Shown here: positions 1 through 4,462 of the stretch, piece by piece
How the letters are laid out: each line of letters begins with the position of its first letter
Numbering within the stretch: the stretch's first letter is position 1
Assembly (NCBI GenBank): GCA_945788445.1
Contig: CALZMA010000020.1
Coordinates: 1-10,221, forward strand
Direction: 5' to 3'
Length of the DNA stretch: 10,221 nt
Source: an uncultured Bacteroidales bacterium
Lineage (GTDB): Bacteria > Bacteroidota > Bacteroidia > Bacteroidales > Bacteroidaceae
Notes under the pieces: generated by a model
Seen by the model: only the letters and a program-made list of their open reading frames with translations
Told to the model about the DNA's origin: nothing
Databases searched by the model: none
Program-made: the position numbers and the translations under genes

Positions 1-1560
1 GCCGCGGCGCAGGCTGAGGTACTCGAAGGCGTGGGACGGCACCACCACGCCGGCGTGGATGGGCACCGCATCGAAGTTCGCCACAATGAGCAGTGTCTGG
101 CCGCCCGTCGACTGGCGCATGAAGGCGTACTGGCGGTCGCAGTTGTAGCCGTGCGAGCGTTCGTAGTTGGCGTATTGCAGGTCGTAGAAGTTGCCGTCGG
201 CCAGGGCGCGTTCGCTGCGGCAGAGGCGCACCACGCGGCGGTAGAAGTCGTAGAGCTCCTTCTCCTGCTTCGTGAACTTCGCCTCGGGCCTCTTCGCCGT
301 GAGCTTGCGGAGCGAGGCCACCGACCAGTAGTCAAAGATAGTGGTCCGTCCGTCGCTGCCGCTGAAGCCTTCCGCCTCCATGGCCGGTTCGCCGATTTCC
401 TGTCCGGCGTAGACCATGAAGGCACTCGTGCCCATCATGGCGCTCACGGCCAGGGCCGGCAGTGCCTTGCGCGCGTCGCCCGCGAAGAAGGCCGAGGCTA
501 TGCGCTGCTCATCGTGGTTCTCCAGGAAGTTCAGCATGTGGGGGCGGATGTCGTCAATGGCTTGCCAGCAGCCCGTGATGCAGCTCGCCGAGAGGCCGCC
601 GCAGACGATGCCGCGGAGCGTGTCGTAGAGCCCCACCTTGTCGTAGAGGTAGTCGAAGCCGCTGCCGATGTAGCGGCGGTATTCGGCCGGGTTGTAGACT
701 TCCGCGATGAAGAGGATACCGGGGTATTTCTCCTTCACCCGCTTCGTGGCGTAGGCCCAGAATTCGGCGGGCACCATCTCTGCCATGTCGCAGCGGAAAG
801 CGTCCACGCCTTTCTTGGCCCAGAAGAGGAGGATGTCTGTCATCTTCAGCCATGTCGAGGGCACGGGGGAGAAGTGGGTCTGGCGGCCGGCGCAGTAGTC
901 CACGCCGTAGTTCAGCTTCACCGTCTCGTACCAGTCGTTGCGCGAGGGCCAGGCATCGAAGTGGTCGTTGCCCGTCACCTTGGCCGGCGTTTCCTCGTAG
1001 GGAACGTCCGAGCGATGCTCCGTGTCGAAACCCGTGTGGAGACTCTGGCCGGGAATGTAGTAGAAATTGTTGTCGGGGTCGAAGGCCTTTGCCGTGTCGT
1101 CGTCGGCGCCTAGGTCCCTCACCCCTTCGGGGCAGGCATCGCTGGCATACTGCCGCGCCACGTGGTTCGGCACGAAGTCGATGACCATTTTCAGCCCCGC
1201 CTTGTGCGTGCGGCGCACGAGGTTCTCAAACTCCTTCATGCGGTTCGGCACGTCGGTGGCGAGGTCGGGATCGATGTCGTAATAGTCCTTGATGGCGTAG
1301 GGCGAGCCCGCGCGGCCTTTCACCACGGCGGGGTGGTCGGGGCGGATGCCGTAGGCCTCGTAGCTGGTCTGGGTGGCGTGCTCGAGCAGGCCCGTGAACC
1401 ACACGTGCGTGAAGCCGAAGTCTGCAATGCGCTTCAGCTGCGCCGCCGTGAAGTCGTTCAGCTTGCCACAACCATTTTCCCCGAGCGTGCCCGAGGGCAC
1501 GTTCGAGGCATTCTGGTTCGTATAGAGCCGCGTGAAAATCTGGTAGATGAGGGGTTTCAT
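1..1560 (-). CDS. Alpha-amylase family glycoside hydrolase (GH13), 3' end cut by the window edge
   Basis: Probably hydrolyses or rearranges alpha-1,4-glucans (glycogen, starch oligosaccharides) inside the cell. The frame is open for 520 residues from the ATG at 1560 to the left edge, so the C-terminus is missing. All four GH13 motifs are visible: region I VIDFVPNHV (residues 126-134), region II GVDAFRCD (251-258, nucleophile D258 with R256), region III LFIAEVYN (283-290, acid/base E287) and region IV FLENHDEQR (345-353, transition-state stabiliser D350). The N-terminus MKPLIYQIFTRLYTNQ has no signal peptide, which argues for a cytoplasmic enzyme rather than an outer-surface SusG-type amylase. 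It starts 13 bp after the fabD stop, so the two are almost certainly co-transcribed. The exact specificity (alpha-amylase, maltogenic enzyme or another GH13 activity) cannot be read from the motifs. Confidence 0.93.
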   Translation of the reverse strand, partial: MKPLIYQIFTRLYTNQNASNVPSGTLGENGCGKLNDFTAAQLKRIADFGFTHVWFTGLLEHATQTSYEAYGIRPDHPAVVKGRAGSPYAIKDYYDIDPDLATDVPNRMKEFENLVRRTHKAGLKMVIDFVPNHVARQYASDACPEGVRDLGADDDTAKAFDPDNNFYYIPGQSLHTGFDTEHRSDVPYEETPAKVTGNDHFDAWPSRNDWYETVKLNYGVDYCAGRQTHFSPVPSTWLKMTDILLFWAKKGVDAFRCDMAEMVPAEFWAYATKRVKEKYPGILFIAEVYNPAEYRRYIGSGFDYLYDKVGLYDTLRGIVCGGLSASCITGCWQAIDDIRPHMLNFLENHDEQRIASAFFAGDARKALPALAVSAMMGTSAFMVYAGQEIGEPAMEAEGFSGSDGRTTIFDYWSVASLRKLTAKRPEAKFTKQEKELYDFYRRVVRLCRSERALADGNFYDLQYANYERSHGYNCDRQYAFMRQSTGGQTLLIVANFDAVPIHAGVVVPSHAFEYLSLRRG

Positions 1561-1573
1561 GGGCGGCGCGGTC

Positions 1574-2476
1574 TTAGTCGTTCACGCCGTGCGCCTTCAC
1601 GGCACCGTTGCCCTTGCAGATTTTCGCAATCATACCCTGGAGCGTTTTGCCCGGGCCGCATTCGGTGAAGTCCGTGGCGCCGTTGGCCACCATTTCTTCC
1701 ACCTCCTTTGTCCAGCGCACCGAGGCCGTCAGCTGGGCAATGAGGTTCGCCTTGATTTCCTCGGGGTCCGTGTGGGGCAGTCCGTCCACGTTCTGGTAAA
1801 CGGGGCAGATGGGCTTGTGGAACTCAGTGTTGGCGATGGCCTCCTCGAGTTCCTCCTGTGCGGGCTGCATGAGGGGCGAGTGGAAGGCGCCGCCCACGGG
1901 GAGCACGAGCGCGCGCTTCGCGCCGGCTTCCTTCAGTCGCTGGCAGGCCAGGTCGATGGCTTCGGCCTCGCCCGAAATCACCAGCTGTCCCGGGCAGTTA
2001 TAGTTGGCGGGCACCACCACCTTGCCCGTTTCCTCGCGCACGGCAGCACAGACTTCCTCGACCTTCTCGTCGGCGAGGGCAATGATGGCTGCCATGGTGC
2101 CAGGCTGCGCTTCGCAGGCTTTCTGCATTGCCTTGGCGCGTGCGGCCACCAGCTTCAGGCCGTCCTCGAAGCTGAGGCAGCGGGCGGCGGTCAGCGCCGA
2201 GAGTTCGCCGAGCGAGTGTCCGCCCACCATGTCGGGCTGGAAGTCGCCGCCGAGGCAGAGCGCGCTCACCACGCTGTGGAGGAACATGGCGGGCTGCGTC
2301 ACCTTGGTCTGCTTCAGCTGTTCGTCCGTTCCGTTGAACATCACGTCCGTGATGCGGAAACCGAGAATATCGTTGGCCTTTTCAAAGAACTGTTTGGCAA
2401 CCGGATGCTTTTCGTAGAGGTCCTTACCCATGCCCACAAACTGAGCTCCTTGACCGGGGAATACAAATGCTTTCAT
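1574..2476 (-). CDS. fabD: Malonyl-CoA:ACP transacylase (ACP S-malonyltransferase)
   Basis: Transfers the malonyl group from malonyl-CoA to the phosphopantetheine arm of acyl carrier protein, supplying the extender unit of type II fatty-acid synthesis in the cytoplasm. The protein has 300 residues, the usual FabD length of about 300-310. It opens with the family's FPGQGAQ oxyanion-hole segment (residues 6-12) and carries the nucleophile elbow GHSLGE (86-91, S88). It also has the malonate-binding arginine in AARAKA (R113), the catalytic histidine in GGAFHSPL (H199), the QLTASVRW segment (248-255) and the C-terminal GPGKTLQG (274-281). The start is the first ATG of the frame that gives the canonical N-terminus. 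The AT-rich leader lacks a Shine-Dalgarno sequence, as is normal in Bacteroidota. Two identical promoters lie upstream, and the amylase gene follows directly. Confidence 0.97.
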   Translation of the reverse strand: MKAFVFPGQGAQFVGMGKDLYEKHPVAKQFFEKANDILGFRITDVMFNGTDEQLKQTKVTQPAMFLHSVVSALCLGGDFQPDMVGGHSLGELSALTAARCLSFEDGLKLVAARAKAMQKACEAQPGTMAAIIALADEKVEEVCAAVREETGKVVVPANYNCPGQLVISGEAEAIDLACQRLKEAGAKRALVLPVGGAFHSPLMQPAQEELEEAIANTEFHKPICPVYQNVDGLPHTDPEEIKANLIAQLTASVRWTKEVEEMVANGATDFTECGPGKTLQGMIAKICKGNGAVKAHGVND

Positions 2477-2534
2477 TTCTGTTTATATATAATATAGGAG
2501 TGAATACTGTTAGGTTCAATGCCGTTTTCGCAGG

Positions 2535-2565
2535 CAAAGGTAGTGCAAGGCGAGCGCAGAACAAA
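2535..2565 (-). promoter_or_regulatory. Proximal fabD promoter inside repeat copy 1
   Basis: On the minus strand, TTTG (2565-2562) is followed after 19 bp by TACCTTTG (2542-2535). This is an exact match to the Bacteroidota -33 (TTTG) and -7 (TAnnTTTG) elements at accepted spacing. Transcription would start near 2528, giving a leader of about 50 nt before the fabD ATG at 2476. Both elements lie inside the 65-bp repeat. That this promoter is active is inferred from the consensus match. Confidence 0.75.
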
Positions 2566-2612
2566 GAAAAACTTGTTTTTATTTGCTCTGCCGAGCCGCA
2601 GCCTGCCTTATC

Positions 2613-2643
2613 CAAAGGTAGTGCAAGGCGAGCGCAGAACAAA
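2613..2643 (-). promoter_or_regulatory. Distal fabD promoter inside repeat copy 2
   Basis: The same elements as in the proximal copy: TTTG (2643-2640), a 19-bp spacer and TACCTTTG (2620-2613) on the minus strand. It sits exactly 78 bp upstream of the proximal promoter. A transcript from here would start near 2606 and carry the whole of repeat copy 1 in its leader, where it could fold into a long hairpin. Its activity is inferred. Confidence 0.65.
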
Positions 2644-2761
2644 GAAAAACTTGTTTTTATTTGCTCTGCCGAGCCGCCTTTTCGGATTTATCGAAAGACG
2701 AACCTCTCGGGCTTTAGCCCCTGTCTTAGCACTCAAGGGTGAAGAAAAAAGAGCTGTTGTT

Positions 2762-2790
2762 TTTGAGTTCATACAATTTTTATACTTTTG
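2762..2790 (+). promoter_or_regulatory. Candidate promoter of the nuclease-like gene
   Basis: TTTG (2762-2765) is followed after 17 bp by TACTTTTG (2783-2790), a full match to the TAnnTTTG -7 element. The spacer is shorter than the usual 19-21 bp, so the -33 assignment is uncertain. An alternative upstream TTGT lies at 2757-2760. Transcription would begin near 2797 and leave a leader of about 105 nt before the ATG at 2904. A short inverted repeat (TGGTGT at 2791-2796 and ACACCA at 2808-2813) straddles the predicted start and could be an operator or a small hairpin. Confidence 0.55.
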
Positions 2791-2903
2791 TGGTGTCAAG
2801 TGCGTCTACACCAGAAACTGCACCGCCTTGGAGTTCCCGTGAATGCGAACCGGGTCCTACAGGGCACTCCCCTTTCCCTTGCATTTATTAAACTATATTT
2901 TAT

Positions 2904-3551
2904 ATGAAAATGGCCTATTTACTGATTGCTGTAGGACTTGTCTGTCTCATTGCAGGCATTGTTCTCTTTACGAATGCACCCAAAACGGATGATACTATCC
3001 CCAACAACACTATGAACAAAGAGGAGGTGAAAGCCGAGACTACAGCCCAACCAACAGCCCAATCCGATACATCTAATGCCAACGAAAAAGATGATAACTA
3101 CGAAAAGGGGGTTGAGTTTGAGGAATACGTTGTATCACGTTTTTCCAAGAAATACTTCTCTCTCAAAGAATGGAGAAGCGACAAGTGCAGCAACGGAGTC
3201 TATGCAGAGTCCAGCACATACCCCGATATGGAGTACACCTTCACTTTACGCGAAAACTCTTATAACTTTGCCGTTGAGTGCAAATGGAGAGCCAAATATA
3301 ATAACGAGAACAAAGTTAAGTGGTCATATAAAGACCAACTGGCACGTTACCGTCAATTTGCGGAAGAGAAGAACATACCCGTCTTCATTATCCTGGGCAT
3401 TGGCGGCACTCCTGCAACCCCGGCAGAAATCTTCGTTGTGCCTTTGGCTTCCATCGAACATGTAGAACTCTCCAAAAGCTGGCTGGAGAATTATCGCCAC
3501 GACCTTTCCAAAACGATGTTCTTCGACGTCCCCACGAAGACCCTCCGATAG
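2904..3551 (+). CDS. Membrane-anchored PD-(D/E)XK nuclease-superfamily protein
   Basis: A 215-residue protein with no family name I can assign, but a clear nuclease fold signature. Residues 4-22 form one hydrophobic segment without a lipobox, so it is probably an uncleaved anchor. Residues 24-66 are a polar, low-complexity linker rich in T, N, E, K and Q. The domain at about 67-185 has a first helix KGVEFEEYVVSRF (68-80), then PD at 107-108 and ECK at 125-127, spaced as in the PD-(D/E)XK motif. QLARY (145-149) fits the QxxxY helix seen in many members of that superfamily. A hydrophobic strand PVFIILGIGG and FVVPL follow. It is probably a DNase or restriction-like enzyme held at the inner membrane. 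No methyltransferase or partner gene adjoins it. Its composition is far more AT-rich than its neighbours, which suggests horizontal acquisition. The charge balance does not settle which side of the membrane the domain faces. Confidence 0.75.
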   Translation: MKMAYLLIAVGLVCLIAGIVLFTNAPKTDDTIPNNTMNKEEVKAETTAQPTAQSDTSNANEKDDNYEKGVEFEEYVVSRFSKKYFSLKEWRSDKCSNGVYAESSTYPDMEYTFTLRENSYNFAVECKWRAKYNNENKVKWSYKDQLARYRQFAEEKNIPVFIILGIGGTPATPAEIFVVPLASIEHVELSKSWLENYRHDLSKTMFFDVPTKTLR

Positions 3552-3658
3552 CTCCGCCCCGCTACAATGGCTTTTATGGCTAATGACCAAAAGGTATAGT
3601 ATGGCCTTGACCAGTAACAGAATTTTTGCGGTACCAAATATGCCCCAAGACATGAAAT

Positions 3659-3689
3659 CCAAATCGTCCACAGGTTGTGGGCGATTTGG
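3659..3689. repeat. Near-perfect inverted repeat, 14-bp arms
   Basis: The arms CCAAATCGTCCACA (3659-3672) and TGTGGGCGATTTGG (3676-3689) pair over 14 bp with a GGT loop and a single T-G (G-U in RNA) wobble. Neither side is followed by a T-run, so it is not a classical intrinsic terminator on either strand. It could be an operator for a dimeric regulator, an RNA processing site or part of a dispersed palindromic repeat. Confidence 0.8.
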
Positions 3690-3847
3690 CTTCTCGTCTT
3701 GAAGCTATTCGCAGAAGGTCGTACACCTTTTCTTTTGCACATTCAGAGGGGGGAAGGGAAAGGCCCAACCTATGTTTCTATCTTCTATTTACGCTTTCGA
3801 TGCCTGCCGGGGACAATTATTTTCCACAAAAAACGGAGGGGGTAAGC

Positions 3848-3875
3848 TTTGGAAAGAAAATTACAGCTATTTTTG
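3848..3875 (+). promoter_or_regulatory. Candidate promoter of the small secreted protein gene
   Basis: TATTTTTG at 3868-3875 is a full match to the -7 element TAnnTTTG. The only nearby TTTG (3848-3851) gives a 16-bp spacer, shorter than usual, so the -33 part is weak. Transcription would start near 3882, about 55 nt before the ATG at 3937. Confidence 0.5.
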
Positions 3876-3936
3876 CACGCAAACGCCCCGAACGGCACAA
3901 ACAAAACCTATTTATCACTCTAATACTTTAACGATT

Positions 3937-4380
3937 ATGAAAGCTATCCGTTGTTTCCTCTTGGTGGCCTTTGCGGCACTGTTTTCCTCTGCACACGCCG
4001 ACGACCGCTCCATGAAGCCTATCACTGCCATCGGCGAGGTTCTTATCAACTACGTAGAGGACAATCTGGAGAAAGAGATTGTCCGTCTCGAATATGACAT
4101 TCTTGCGACGACCAAGACTACTACGCGCACGCTGGCGAAGGACTGGACGTACACGATTATTGCCTTCGGCGACGAACGCTTCGAGGACATCGACATCGTG
4201 GTCTACAGGAAGTCGGGCGGCGCATGGGTGGAAGTGGGACGCGACACAGACAGCGAGGACGTGGCCCTGGTGGAAGTTTCTCCCAAAGAGCAGGGCGAGT
4301 ACAAAATCGAAATCAAGGCGTACAAGTTCAAGGAGGGCTACAACGTGGGCCACTACGGACTGATCATCGCGCACGAATAG
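3937..4380 (+). CDS. Small secreted protein with PPC-like beta-sandwich character
   Basis: A 147-residue exported protein. MKAIRCFLLVAFAALFSSAHA (1-21) is a clear Sec signal peptide, probably cut after SAHA, which fixes the start at 3937; the frame extends upstream to 3772, but that stretch would bury the signal peptide. The mature part (about 125 residues) is rich in beta strands. Its central WTYTIIAFGDE (70-80), the DIDIVVYRKSGGAW strand pair (84-97) and the closing GEYKIEIKAYKF (120-131) resemble bacterial pre-peptidase C-terminal (PPC) type domains. These stabilise or bind ligands and are usually fused to proteases; here the domain stands alone. It probably lies in the periplasm or is secreted. 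No catalytic motif is seen. The gene ends just before a strong terminator. The PPC assignment is by pattern only. Confidence 0.8.
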   Translation: MKAIRCFLLVAFAALFSSAHADDRSMKPITAIGEVLINYVEDNLEKEIVRLEYDILATTKTTTRTLAKDWTYTIIAFGDERFEDIDIVVYRKSGGAWVEVGRDTDSEDVALVEVSPKEQGEYKIEIKAYKFKEGYNVGHYGLIIAHE

Positions 4381-4404
4381 GCCCCGCCAGGGGATACTTA
4401 CAGA

Positions 4405-4452
4405 CAGGAGGCAAACGCTCACCGACGGGCGTTTGCCTCCTGCTTTATTCTT
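4405..4452 (+). terminator. Strong hairpin terminator between convergent genes
   Basis: The arms CAGGAGGCAAACGC (4405-4418) and GCGTTTGCCTCCTG (4429-4442) pair perfectly over 14 bp around a 10-nt loop. On the plus strand they are followed by the T-rich CTTTATTCTT. It lies 25 bp after the small secreted protein gene and 20 bp beyond the stop of the outer-membrane protein gene on the other strand, so it may serve both. The minus-strand side has no T-tract and would be the weaker direction. Confidence 0.85.
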
Positions 4453-4462
4453 GCCCGCGGCA

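Larger units (their letters stand above)
2535..2677 (-). repeat. Tandem pair of perfect 65-bp promoter-bearing palindromic repeats
   Basis: Positions 2535-2599 and 2613-2677 are identical over 65 bp and are separated by a 13-bp spacer. Each unit contains an imperfect palindrome (2549-2597 and 2627-2675) with arms of about 23 bp, a two-base loop and the centre AAAAACTTGTTTTT. Just outside the palindrome, on the minus strand, lies the -7 element TACCTTTG; the -33 TTTG lies within one arm. The unit is therefore a hairpin joined to a promoter. It may be a dispersed Bacteroidales intergenic repeat, but that rests on general familiarity and cannot be confirmed from this window. Confidence 0.9.
3552..3936. 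other. 385-bp non-coding gap with a strong hairpin and a candidate promoter
   Basis: This gap lies between the nuclease-like gene and the small secreted protein. No convincing gene is present. On the minus strand all three frames are open across about 3580-3670, but none has a plausible start context or a recognisable protein. The notable contents are the hairpin at 3659-3689 and the candidate promoter at 3848-3875. The stop of the nuclease-like gene is not followed by an obvious intrinsic terminator. Confidence 0.6.

Noticed and set aside
31-1113. A 360-codon plus-strand open frame opposite the amylase gene.
   Set aside because: The minus strand carries all four GH13 motifs. The plus-strand product is His/Val/Ala rich and has no recognisable motif.
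1547-2497. A 316-codon plus-strand open frame opposite fabD.
   Set aside because: fabD on the other strand is unambiguous; this frame is an antisense shadow.
2535-2677. A possible CRISPR array, because of two identical units with a short spacer.
   Set aside because: Only two 65-bp units with a 13-bp spacer, no cas genes, and each unit holds promoter elements.
2467-2842. Short frames on both strands across the 65-bp repeats, giving proteins with internal repeats.
   Set aside because: The protein repeats only reflect the DNA direct repeat, which is explained as duplicated promoter and palindrome.
3324-3768. Three overlapping minus-strand frames (62-115 codons) across the end of the nuclease-like gene and the gap after it.
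   Set aside because: They overlap one another in different frames and one covers the nuclease-like coding region. A structured non-coding element explains the segment better.
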